The notes under the pieces are model-generated. The model was not told where the DNA came from, ran no database searches, and saw only the letters and a list, made by a program, of their open reading frames with translations. A program made the translations under genes and the position numbers. Source: an uncultured Clostridia bacterium (GTDB lineage: Bacteria; Bacillota; Clostridia; Oscillospirales; Acutalibacteraceae). Taken from it: a stretch of 64,000 bases of DNA. Shown piece after piece: positions 52,380 to 60,319 of this stretch. The stretch lies in assembly GCA_947625785.1 (NCBI GenBank), contig CANQPS010000001.1, positions 1 to 64,000 on the forward strand. The letters run 5' to 3'. Position 1 is the stretch's first letter. Each line of letters opens with the position of its first letter.

Positions 52380-53753
52380 TTAATCAATATGTTTTTTTCG
52401 TTTCAGATAATTCTTTGTTTCCGCAACGGCAACATTTGATAATAATAAAATTGCTATAAGATTAGGGATACACATTAATCCATTAAGTGTATCGGCTATA
52501 CTCCATACAAGCCGCAAATTAATCACAGCCCCAAATCCACACAATACAACATAAAATGCTTTATATATTAATATATATTTGCCTTTTGTAATATAGGTCA
52601 AACTTTTTTCGCCAAAGTATTCCCAGCTTATCAATGTCGCAAAGGCAAATAGTAATATTGAAATTGCCATAAATATCGAACCAAAATTTCCTAAAACAGT
52701 GGAAAAAGCATAGGTACTCAATGCTGCCCCATCAAGATTATTTGAACCATTCCAAGTACATAAAATACATAAAGCTGTCAGTGTGCATACTACAATGGTA
52801 TCTATAAATACTTGAAAAATACCCCACATACCTTGTTCAACAGGTTCATCAGTATCGGCGGCGGCGTGTACTATTGGAGAGCTTCCTAAACCTGCCTCAT
52901 TTGAAAATACACCTCTTGATACACCATATCGTATTGCTGCCGACATTCCGTATCCTATGCTTCCTCCTGTGAAACTTTTGAAATTAAATGCCTCTGAAAA
53001 CATTGATATAATTACAGAAGGTATTTTATCTATATTAACAAGTATTATAACTACTGTTCCCAAAATATAAAATATTGCCATAAACGGAACAATTTTTTCC
53101 GTAATACTTGCTATTCTTTTTATTCCGCCTAATATTATAATTCCTGTTACAATTGCTATTAAAAAACCGCTGATACTCTTTGAAATTCCGAAACTTGTGT
53201 AAAGTGAATCGGCTATTGAATTGGATTGTGTCATATTACCCATTCCTAATGCTGCCATAGTGCAAGCTATGGCAAATATTATAGCAAGAGGTTTACATTT
53301 AAGACCTTTTTCAATATAGTACATAGGTCCGCCAATCCACTTATTGTTTTTATCTTTTTCTCTGTATTTTACACCCAATATATTCTCAACAAATATGGTT
53401 GCCATACCCAATATAGACGCTATCCACATCCATACAATAGCTCCTGCACCGCCCATTGTTATAGCTGTGGCTACGCCTACAATATTTCCCGTACCGATTG
53501 CACCGGCTAATGCTGTTGTCATAGCTTGGAACGGTGTTATACCATTTCCTGATTTTTGCCTTTGTCTTTTTGATTTGAGCAGTACTCCGAAAGTTTTTTT
53601 AATCCATAGTTTTATATGAATGATAGGAAAAAATTTCAATCTGATGCTAAACCATAAACCAACAGCCAGTATAAATATTAACATTATTGAACCCCATAAA
53701 ATATCTGATAGTCGTCCGTTTATAATTTCAATATAATACAGAATTTTGTCCAA
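52380..53753 (-). CDS. Sodium/alanine-type (AGCS) amino acid carrier
   Basis: 457 residues; TTG start with AGGGGTG upstream. About 11 membrane segments. Family signatures are clear: GNGITPFQAMTTALAGAIGTGNIVGV (read in two parts, TPFQAMTTALAG and GTGNIVGV, about 73-95) and SNEAGLGSSPIVHAAA (about 284-299). It imports alanine or glycine with a sodium ion. Standard length and no defects. Independent of the defence genes upstream. Confidence 0.93.
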   Translation of the reverse strand: MDKILYYIEIINGRLSDILWGSIMLIFILAVGLWFSIRLKFFPIIHIKLWIKKTFGVLLKSKRQRQKSGNGITPFQAMTTALAGAIGTGNIVGVATAITMGGAGAIVWMWIASILGMATIFVENILGVKYREKDKNNKWIGGPMYYIEKGLKCKPLAIIFAIACTMAALGMGNMTQSNSIADSLYTSFGISKSISGFLIAIVTGIIILGGIKRIASITEKIVPFMAIFYILGTVVIILVNIDKIPSVIISMFSEAFNFKSFTGGSIGYGMSAAIRYGVSRGVFSNEAGLGSSPIVHAAADTDEPVEQGMWGIFQVFIDTIVVCTLTALCILCTWNGSNNLDGAALSTYAFSTVLGNFGSIFMAISILLFAFATLISWEYFGEKSLTYITKGKYILIYKAFYVVLCGFGAVINLRLVWSIADTLNGLMCIPNLIAILLLSNVAVAETKNYLKRKKHID

Positions 53754-53840
53754 TATATTGCACCCCTATATTTTAATTTATTTATAATATATTTATGCAG
53801 GTGATAGGGGAATAATATTTAAGTATTTAATAAAAATAAA

Positions 53841-53867
53841 GGAGTGTATATCAATACAATACACCCC
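53841..53867 (-). terminator. Terminator after pduL
   Basis: GGAGTGTAT (53841-53849) pairs with ATACACCCC (53859-53867), one mismatch; on the minus strand the stem is followed by TTTATTTTTATT. Confidence 0.6.
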
Positions 53868-53899
53868 GAATTTTTGCTTAATATGATAAAAAATATGAA

Positions 53900-54469
53900 T
53901 TATAAAATAATTTCTCCGTATACTGTACCGGCACAACAAGCTGCATTTGATTCGTCCGTATCAATGTGCATAGCTGTTGCAAATTTTTCGCTTACTCTTA
54001 CTACTACATCACCAAATACAAGACTTCTTTCATCTGTATCAATTTTTACAGATACAATTTGTTTATCTTGCACACCTAATGATTTAGCATCTTCTGGTGT
54101 AAAGTGAATATGTCTTTTAGCTGCGATTACCCCGCAAGGAATTTCATATTCACCTTTAGGACCAACAAGTTTGCAGCCTGGTGTTCCTTCAATATTTCCC
54201 GATTCACGAATTGGTGCGGCTATACCTATTTTTCTTGCATCTGTTAACGCAAGTTCGACTTGTGTAGCTGAGCGAGTTGGTCCAAGGATTGATACATTTT
54301 TAATTTCACCCTTAGGGCCTACTATATCAATTCTTTCCATCGCTGCGAATTGTCCCGGCTGTGATAATTCCTTTTTACAGGTCAATGCTGCACCTTTGCC
54401 AAAGAGTACTTCAAGTACCTCATCTGTAACGTGTACATGACGAGCTGATGTTTCAACTAATACTTTCAT
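53900..54469 (-). CDS. pduL: PduL-type phosphotransacylase
   Basis: 189 residues, the length of free-standing PduL (no long microcompartment targeting extension). Histidine-rich zinc motifs are present: SARHVHV (about 8-14), AAKRHIHF (about 115-122) and a HIDTDESNAAC end. It exchanges CoA and phosphate on acyl groups (propionyl- or acetyl-CoA). No microcompartment shell genes are in the window. It could feed acetyl phosphate to the acetate kinase encoded at 29508-30716. The ATG start has an AAGGATT site. Confidence 0.9.
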   Translation of the reverse strand: MKVLVETSARHVHVTDEVLEVLFGKGAALTCKKELSQPGQFAAMERIDIVGPKGEIKNVSILGPTRSATQVELALTDARKIGIAAPIRESGNIEGTPGCKLVGPKGEYEIPCGVIAAKRHIHFTPEDAKSLGVQDKQIVSVKIDTDERSLVFGDVVVRVSEKFATAMHIDTDESNAACCAGTVYGEIIL

Positions 54470-54623
54470 CTTTTAAATCCTTCTTTTCTGTAAGTTTTAT
54501 GATAACAGTAAAATTACTGCCTTTATAGATACTATTCTACAACCGTTTTTATGATAATTCAAGTACTATTTTATACACTTAATAAATAAAGTAAAATTTT
54601 TAAAATTTTTTTTAAAAAAGGGG

Positions 54624-54652
54624 TTGACAATTAAGTTAAGTTGTTATATAAT
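54624..54652 (+). promoter_or_regulatory. Consensus promoter of tRNA-Pro
   Basis: A perfect TTGACA (54624-54629), 17-base spacer, TATAAT (54647-54652), about 40 bases before the tRNA. It is the strongest promoter in the window. Confidence 0.9.
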
Positions 54653-54692
54653 TAGTAACGCAGTCGAGGAAACAATAAAATAAATTTTTTAT

Positions 54693-54766
54693 CGAGGTGT
54701 AACTCAGTTTGGTAGAGTGCTTGGTTTGGGACCAAGATGCCGCAGGTTCGATTCCTGTCACCTCGA
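54693..54766 (+). tRNA. tRNA-Pro (anticodon TGG)
   Basis: 74 bases, acceptor CGAGGTG pairing with CACCTCG, anticodon loop TTTGGGA (anticodon TGG, reads CCN codons), T loop TTCGATT; no encoded CCA. Standing alone. Confidence 0.95.
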
Positions 54767-54909
54767 TTATTTTTTTATCATATTTTATGAAGCTTAATTA
54801 TTATAGTTTTAAGAAAAGTAAAAATATAGCTGAAAAAAATTGCTATTGAAAGTATTGCAAGCGGGTATATTGTGACGAATACTTTTAAAATATATATTAA
54901 ACGGTTTAT

Positions 54910-54938
54910 ACTGGACTTTTTAAGTTCAGTATTTTTTA
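54910..54938 (+). terminator. Terminator between tRNA-Pro and the phosphoesterase gene
   Basis: ACTGGACTT (54910-54918) pairs with AAGTTCAGT (54922-54930), one G-T pair, then ATTTTTTA. It may end read-through from the tRNA promoter or attenuate the next gene. Confidence 0.65.
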
Positions 54939-54955
54939 TATTAGGAGATGTTTTT

Positions 54956-55720
54956 ATGATATTTGTTACAGGAGATTGTCACGGTGAGTTTGATAAATTT
55001 TCAACAAAATCCTTTCCGAAACAAAAAAATATGACTAAAAATGATATTGTTATTATTTGCGGAGATTTTGGTGCTATTTGGGATTGGAAGGGTGAAAATT
55101 CAATCGAAAAATATAATCTAAAATGGCTTGATAATAAAAATTTTACTACTGTGTTTGTTGACGGTAATCACGAAAATTTCGATAGATTAAATAACGATTA
55201 TCCTATTGTTGATTTTTGCGGCGGTAAGGCACATAAAATAAGAAATTCTATTTTTCATCTTATGCGAGGGGAAGTATTTAATTTTGAAGGGAAAAAATTT
55301 TTTGCTTTTGGCGGAGCAAGTTCGCACGATATTAGTGCAGGAATATTATATAGAGAAAATTTTGGGAGTGATGAGGAATTTAATAAGACTATAAAACTAT
55401 GGTATAATCAAGGAAAGTTATTTCGTGTAAACCATCGTAATTGGTGGGAAGAAGAAATGCCATCACAAGAGGAAATGGATAATGGTTTAAAAAATCTTGA
55501 GAAAGTTAATTATAAGGTTGATTATGTTATATCGCATTGTTGTCCGATAATAAGATTTATCTCAGATAAATCTTATAAGCCGGATATTTTGATAAAGTAT
55601 TTTGAAAATATTAATTCTAAATTAGATTTTAAATATTGGTACTTCGGACATTACCACGATAATAAAAAATTTTTTGATAAATATTTTGTTTTGTATGAAA
55701 ATATTATAAGGATTATTTAA
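54956..55720 (+). CDS. Calcineurin-like metallophosphoesterase
   Basis: 254 residues from ATG 54956, with AGGAGA upstream. All metal motifs are present: FVTGDCHG (about 3-10), ICGDFG (about 35-40), DGNHENFD (about 67-74), a later ISHCC, and the final FGHYHDN (about 230-236). This resembles cytoplasmic phosphodiesterases of the Metallophos family; the substrate is not known. It is intact, unlike the decayed phosphoesterase at 29176. Its Lys-rich insert between motifs is typical. Confidence 0.85.
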   Translation: MIFVTGDCHGEFDKFSTKSFPKQKNMTKNDIVIICGDFGAIWDWKGENSIEKYNLKWLDNKNFTTVFVDGNHENFDRLNNDYPIVDFCGGKAHKIRNSIFHLMRGEVFNFEGKKFFAFGGASSHDISAGILYRENFGSDEEFNKTIKLWYNQGKLFRVNHRNWWEEEMPSQEEMDNGLKNLEKVNYKVDYVISHCCPIIRFISDKSYKPDILIKYFENINSKLDFKYWYFGHYHDNKKFFDKYFVLYENIIRII

Positions 55721-55916
55721 AAATTAAAATTTACAAAAAATGCACCAAAAAATAAAAAATTCTGCGTTAAAATTTCATTATGACGATAAATACTTTGCAG
55801 GTGGAGATGATTGTCTGGAAGTATTGAACAGTAAGTTGATGAAATTCCAATAGGTGTATTTATGGCTGCAAAACGCTTATCAAAACAAAAATAATTACAA
55901 TTAAAGTCAAAAGTAA
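55721..55916 (+). other. Gap with a possible decayed coding fragment
   Basis: After the phosphoesterase gene, this 196-base stretch reads short fragments in two frames, ending IPIGVFMAAKRLSKQK then a stop at about 55890-55892. No full gene or hairpin is convincing. It may be a gene remnant. Confidence 0.25.
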
Positions 55917-56498
55917 TTAATATTTATTATAAGTTTCGGGGCATATCTCTTTGATTTTATTTTTTAGTTTTATAAAGTCATCAAGGGCTATGCCCTTATT
56001 TTCCGGAAATCTTAGTAATGCAGCCGGGTGGTATGTTGCCATCATTATAGTGTCTTTTTTGTTAAAGAATATGCCGTGTTCTTTGGTAATTTTAAAATCA
56101 TTTTTTATAATCTTTTGGGCGGATATTCTGCCCAGACATACTATAATTTTAGGTTTAATGAGTAAAAATTGATTTCTTAGCCAATCAATACAAGCCTCTT
56201 GTTCGTTTGGCTTAGGGTCACGATTTTGTGGAGGTCTGCATTTGACTATATTTGCTATATAGATATTTTTATTACGGTCTAAATCTATTGCCTTTAAGTA
56301 TTTGTCAAGAAGTTGTCCGCCTCGCCCTACGAATGGTTCACCCTTTAAATCCTCTTGTTCTCCCGGACCTTCTCCGACAAATAAAACTCTGGCATTGGTA
56401 TTTCCTACACCAAATACAACATTATTTCGTGTTTTCGAAAGTTCGCATTTATTGCAATTATTACATTTGTTTCTTAATTCATTCCAATTATTATACAT
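55917..56498 (-). CDS. Family 4-like uracil-DNA glycosylase
   Basis: 193 residues from ATG 56498, with ATGGAGT upstream; an earlier ATG at 56516 is the alternative. It removes uracil from DNA. The N-terminal CNNCNKC group and later cysteines (KCRPP and ACIDWL) match the [4Fe-4S] ligands of family 4/5 enzymes. The catalytic region GEGPGEQEDLKGEPFVGRGG (about 45-64) and the YHPAALLR motif (about 159-166) are intact. Related phage SPO1-type polymerase-fused forms are possible but not needed. Confidence 0.93.
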   Translation of the reverse strand: MYNNWNELRNKCNNCNKCELSKTRNNVVFGVGNTNARVLFVGEGPGEQEDLKGEPFVGRGGQLLDKYLKAIDLDRNKNIYIANIVKCRPPQNRDPKPNEQEACIDWLRNQFLLIKPKIIVCLGRISAQKIIKNDFKITKEHGIFFNKKDTIMMATYHPAALLRFPENKGIALDDFIKLKNKIKEICPETYNKY

Positions 56499-56563
56499 AA
56501 CATTACTCCATATCATATAAATTTAATTTTTAAAATCGGATTATTATGGTTTTTGTAATATCC

Positions 56564-56592
56564 TTGACTTTTATATAAATTTGTGTTAAAAT
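56564..56592 (+). promoter_or_regulatory. Promoter of the gtrA-like gene
   Basis: TTGACT (56564-56569), 17-base spacer, TAAAAT (56587-56592). Confidence 0.6.
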
Positions 56593-56614
56593 ACATCTAA
56601 TAAATTATAGGGAT

Positions 56615-57043
56615 ATGATTAAATTTATGGTTGATACTGTTAAAAAATTATTAATAAAATATAGGGAAGTTATATTGTATCTGATTTTTGGGGTTTTAAC
56701 AACCGCCGTAAATATGATTATATTTTTTCTGCTTTTAAATGTATTGAATATACATTATATAATATCAAATGTTATTGCTTGGATTGCAGCGGTATTGTTT
56801 GCATATGTAACAAATAAAAGTATTGTTTTTCAAGCTAAAACTGAAAATAAAAAAGATAAAATAAGAGAATTTATTTCTTTTATTGCTTGCAGGGTATTTT
56901 CTCTCTTGATTGAAACTGTAATGCTATGGCTAATGGTTGATATTATAGACTTCAATTCAAATATATCAAAGATTATAACTTCTATTGTAGTTGTTATTAT
57001 AAATTATATAGGCAGTAAATTTTTTATATTTATAAAGAAGTAA
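56615..57043 (+). CDS. GtrA-family membrane protein
   Basis: 142 residues, four membrane segments (about 17-38, 40-62, 80-100, 110-130). The signature YLIFGVLTTAVNM and YVTNKSIVF are typical. GtrA-like proteins are thought to flip or assist lipid-linked sugars for cell-surface glycan transfer. The ATG at 56615 lies close to an AGGGAT site; the ATG at 56627 is the alternative. The 57068 gene follows 24 bases later. Confidence 0.85.
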   Translation: MIKFMVDTVKKLLIKYREVILYLIFGVLTTAVNMIIFFLLLNVLNIHYIISNVIAWIAAVLFAYVTNKSIVFQAKTENKKDKIREFISFIACRVFSLLIETVMLWLMVDIIDFNSNISKIITSIVVVIINYIGSKFFIFIKK

Positions 57044-57067
57044 GTAAAAATCAGGGAGTTGTTTTTT

Positions 57068-57721
57068 ATGAAGAAAAGGACAAAAAAGAATTCAAGTATT
57101 TTTTTATGTATATTGTTTTCAATACTCTTAGTATTATTAATCATAGTTTATAAAGATGTTTTATTAAATAATTATACGGATTTTTACGAACTGCAAGATA
57201 CAACAGGTATTCAGAAAGATGCATATGTATCTATAAATGTAGATAAGGTATTGGGAAATTATGCAGAAACAAAACATTATACAAATTTTGTGCCGACCGG
57301 AACTGACCAACACTTTATTATTTGGTTAAATGATAATAATTTTATTTCTCTTACCACAAAAAATAAAAAAGTCATTTCACAATTAAATGAAATTATGAAT
57401 GATACTTACGAATATATCGAAAGCAAAAGGAATAAACCACTAACAAATACGATAAAATTAAAAGGTATAATTCATACATTAAATCCCGAGATTGTAAAAT
57501 ATTATGATAATTACTTATCTGAATTTGGTATTACGGCAGAAAATGCGAATATTTATTACTATCTTACGATTGATACTACTGAAACATTTTTAAAAGTAAT
57601 ACTTATGTTGTTGTTTTTTGCGTTACTGCTTACACTTTCAATTATTTGGGCTGTAAAAGATAGAAGAAAAACAAGGAATACGAACGAAAATAATTTTACG
57701 GATAATATGACTAATTATTAA
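57068..57721 (+). CDS. Membrane protein of unknown function with two spans
   Basis: 217 residues from ATG 57068, with AGGGAG upstream; a TTG at 57059 is the alternative. An N-terminal Lys-rich head, one membrane segment (about 11-28), a soluble external domain (about 35-170) containing several Asn/Thr-rich strands and a second membrane segment (about 180-200), then a Lys/Arg/Asn tail. No family recognised. Co-transcribed with the GtrA gene, so possibly involved in glycan or envelope assembly. Confidence 0.6.
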   Translation: MKKRTKKNSSIFLCILFSILLVLLIIVYKDVLLNNYTDFYELQDTTGIQKDAYVSINVDKVLGNYAETKHYTNFVPTGTDQHFIIWLNDNNFISLTTKNKKVISQLNEIMNDTYEYIESKRNKPLTNTIKLKGIIHTLNPEIVKYYDNYLSEFGITAENANIYYYLTIDTTETFLKVILMLLFFALLLTLSIIWAVKDRRKTRNTNENNFTDNMTNY

Positions 57722-57823
57722 TTATTGTTGTTCATTTCAATGGGCTATTCACTTCTCATTTATCCTCATAAAAGATTAATTAACATATATAATAACACAT
57801 AGCTTTTACAAATTCAATAAATT

Positions 57824-57853
57824 AAGTCTGCCGGATTAATGTTTGGCAGACTT
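57824..57853 (-). terminator. Terminator after ilvN
   Basis: AAGTCTGCC (57824-57832) and GGCAGACTT (57845-57853) form a 9-bp stem just past the ilvN stop. Confidence 0.7.
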
Positions 57854-57866
57854 AGTTATTTTATAT

Positions 57867-58352
57867 TTATTTTGCAGATGAATCTCCGTTTTCGAGGGCA
57901 ACGGTTCCTGTACGAGCAATCTGTTTGATACCATAAGGTTTTAACAGCATAATAAGTGTTTCAATATTATCTGTTGTATTTGAACATTCAATGGTTATGG
58001 TATTTGCGGAAATATTTGCAATATTTGATTTCGTAACTTCTGCTATTTTAATTATTTCAAAGCGTGTTTTTGAATTTGCATTTACTTTAATGAGTGCAAG
58101 TTCACGACTTATTGTGTTATTATCAAGAACTTTAACTTTGACAACAGAAATTAATTTGTTGAGTTGTTTTTCCAATTGCTCGATTAAATATTCATCGCCG
58201 TTTACAACGATTGTAATTCTTGACAGATTGGGAGTTTCGGCAATTCCCACAGCTAAACTGTCTATGTTAAATCCTCGTCTTGAAAATAATCCGGATATCT
58301 TAGACAAAACACCTGCTTGATTTTCAACTAAAACGGAAAGTGTATATTTCAT
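57867..58352 (-). CDS. ilvN: Acetolactate synthase small (regulatory) subunit
   Basis: 161 residues. An N-terminal ACT domain (about 1-75) with the signature NQAGVLSKISGLFSRRGFNI (residues 11-30) confers valine feedback control and activates the large subunit. The C-terminal ALS-associated domain follows. It lies 12 bases after ilvB; the ATG start has an AGGAGG site. Confidence 0.95.
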   Translation of the reverse strand: MKYTLSVLVENQAGVLSKISGLFSRRGFNIDSLAVGIAETPNLSRITIVVNGDEYLIEQLEKQLNKLISVVKVKVLDNNTISRELALIKVNANSKTRFEIIKIAEVTKSNIANISANTITIECSNTTDNIETLIMLLKPYGIKQIARTGTVALENGDSSAK

Positions 58353-58364
58353 AATATATCCTCC

Positions 58365-59987
58365 TTATCTTGACGGTGTTTCAGGGCTGACATTACATAC
58401 AAGTAAAAATGCACCCTTTGTATTAAGCATTTCGTCTATTGCATTTTCTGCGTCATCGTCTGACGATAAAAATGCCGATGGAATACCATAAGCATCTGCG
58501 ATTTTTTGAAAGTCCGGTATTGCATCAAGAATTGTAACAGCGTGTCTGCTGCCGTATAATACATCTTGAATTTCTCTTACCATACCAAGTCTGGTATTTC
58601 TCATTACTATAATTTTTATATCAAGATTATTTTGTACGATTGTAGCGAGTTCGTTAAAGCACATTTGGAATGAGCCGTCACCACAAACAACAACAACATC
58701 TCTTGTTGGTCTTGCAAATTTTGCACCGATAGCTGCCGGTACCGAATATCCCATTGTACCCATACCACCGGTTGTTAAAAATCTTCCGTCTGATATTTTG
58801 AAGTTATTTGCACACCAAATTTGGTTTTGCCCAACATCGGCAACCAATATAGCTTTTGAACGGACTTTTTTTGATAGTAATGCAACAAAACTTTTTGGTT
58901 CCAAATATCCCTCAAAACGCTCAGGTTCTTTTTGGTCGGCAGCCTTCCAAGAAGATAATGTTTCAGTCCAGATTGCAGGTACTTTATATTCGCCGATTTC
59001 ATTATTAAAATGTTCAATGGCTTCTTTAACATTACCGGCTATCGGGACATCAACAGACATATTTTTGCCTATTTCGGCAGGGTCTATATCTATATGAATC
59101 ACCTTAGCTCTTTCGGTTGTCTGGTTAGGAGTAGCGAGTGAACGGTCGCCAACTCTTGCACCGCATAAAATAACAAGATCTGCCTCGTGAATTGCTCGAT
59201 TGGCGGCTCTTGTTCCGTGAGAGCCTAACATTCCTAAATATAATTCGTGCTGTGACGGCATAATACCTATACCCATCATTGTTGACATAACAGGGATTTT
59301 TGTTTTTTCCGCAAATGCCACAAGATCAAGTTTGCAGCCGGAAGACAACACACCGCCGCCTGCACATATTACAGGGCGTTTTGATGATTTAATTAATTCA
59401 ATAGCTTTTTTTATTTGCATAGGGTGGGTTTTTGTATTTGGTTTATAGCTTATCAAATCAACTGTTTCAGGATATTCAAAGCTATCTAATGTATTTTGTT
59501 GAATATCAATAGGTACATCTATCAATACAGGTCCGGGTCTGCCTGTTGTTGCTATATGAAAAGCCTCTTTAAATACTCTTGGTAAATCAGCTGTATTTTT
59601 AACCAAGTAGCTGTTTTTAACAAAAGGTTCACAAGCACCTGTTATGTCTGCTTCTTGGAATACATCTCTGCCTATAAGGTCGCTTCTTACTTGACCTGTA
59701 ATTGCAATAATTGGAATTGAATCCATATAAGCTGTTGCAATACCTGTAATAAGGTTTGTTGCACCCGGTCCTGATGTAGCTACACATACGCCCGGTTTGG
59801 AAACCGATCTTGCGTAACCACTTGCTGAGTGAGCAGCGTTTTGTTCTTGTCTAACAAGAATACTCTGTATTGGTGATTTATACAATGCATCAAAGAAGGG
59901 ACAAATAGCAGCACCCGGATAACCAAAGACTATGGATACACCTTCTTTTTTAAGACATTCTACCATAATTTCTGCACCGTTAATCAT
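58365..59987 (-). CDS. ilvB: Acetolactate synthase large subunit
   Basis: 540 residues from ATG 59987. It joins two pyruvates (or pyruvate and 2-oxobutyrate) in branched-chain amino acid synthesis. The TPP Glu lies in VFGYPGAAICPFFDAL, ATSGPGATNLITG is intact, and the TPP/Mg motif is GDGSFQMCFNELATIV (about 410-425). The C-terminus stops at FLLVCNVSPETPSR, short of the PxxPxG-type tail of most AHAS large subunits. No T-box precedes it; control seems transcriptional (dyad at 60021-60037) and through ilvN. Confidence 0.95.
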   Translation of the reverse strand: MINGAEIMVECLKKEGVSIVFGYPGAAICPFFDALYKSPIQSILVRQEQNAAHSASGYARSVSKPGVCVATSGPGATNLITGIATAYMDSIPIIAITGQVRSDLIGRDVFQEADITGACEPFVKNSYLVKNTADLPRVFKEAFHIATTGRPGPVLIDVPIDIQQNTLDSFEYPETVDLISYKPNTKTHPMQIKKAIELIKSSKRPVICAGGGVLSSGCKLDLVAFAEKTKIPVMSTMMGIGIMPSQHELYLGMLGSHGTRAANRAIHEADLVILCGARVGDRSLATPNQTTERAKVIHIDIDPAEIGKNMSVDVPIAGNVKEAIEHFNNEIGEYKVPAIWTETLSSWKAADQKEPERFEGYLEPKSFVALLSKKVRSKAILVADVGQNQIWCANNFKISDGRFLTTGGMGTMGYSVPAAIGAKFARPTRDVVVVCGDGSFQMCFNELATIVQNNLDIKIIVMRNTRLGMVREIQDVLYGSRHAVTILDAIPDFQKIADAYGIPSAFLSSDDDAENAIDEMLNTKGAFLLVCNVSPETPSR

Positions 59988-59995
59988 ACTGTCAT
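59984..59995 (-). other. Three-codon mini open frame overlapping the ilvB start
   Basis: Reading minus, an AGGAGG site (60001-60006) is 5 bases from ATG 59995. That frame encodes M-T-V and stops in TGA, whose TGA overlaps the ATG of ilvB (ATGA, 59987). The true ilvB ATG is 13 bases from the same site. Confidence 0.55.
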
Positions 59996-60020
59996 TAAAG
60001 CCTCCTATCACTTTGTTTAA

Positions 60021-60037
60021 GTACATATTCAATGTAC
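60021..60037. promoter_or_regulatory. Operator-like palindrome at the ilvB start
   Basis: GTACAT-ATTCA-ATGTAC has perfect 6-base arms and 5-base spacing, immediately downstream of the predicted ilvB transcription start (about 60040). It is well placed for a repressor. Confidence 0.45.
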
Positions 60038-60046
60038 ATATTTATT

Positions 60047-60075
60047 ATTATAATATTTATACTTTGTAAGGTCAA
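60047..60075 (-). promoter_or_regulatory. Promoter of ilvBN
   Basis: On the minus strand TTGACC (60070-60075), 17-base spacer, TATAAT (60047-60052). The leader to ilvB is only about 50 bases long. Confidence 0.65.
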
Positions 60076-60149
60076 TAGAAAATTTTATAAATAATAATCC
60101 TATTGCTGATTTTATTGTATATTGTGTTGTTTTAAATTTGTATTTTTCT

Positions 60150-60202
60150 AAAAGAGTTTCGCTCTATGCCAAGAGGACAAAAGGCTCTGCCTTTAGAAAC
60201 CA
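60150..60202. repeat. Candidate dispersed palindromic repeat
   Basis: The GC-richer block contains AAAGAGTTTCGCTC, AGAGGACAAAAGGCTCTGCC and TTTAGAAACC, which fold partly through GTTTC/GAAAC and CTCT/AGAG pairs. I recall similar blocks in intergenic DNA of gut Clostridia, but only one copy is in this window, so the repeat status is not shown. Confidence 0.35.
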
Positions 60203-60319
60203 CTAAGTACTTTACAATTACACGAAATTAATATATAATAAGTTGTTAGGAGAGGTTTATTGTTTGCACAATATTCCTTAAATTTTGTTAATGATTTGCA
60301 AGAAAAGGTGGATTTATTT

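Noticed and set aside
53900..54469. Bacterial microcompartment locus around pduL
   Set aside because: No shell-protein genes are present and the protein lacks a targeting extension.
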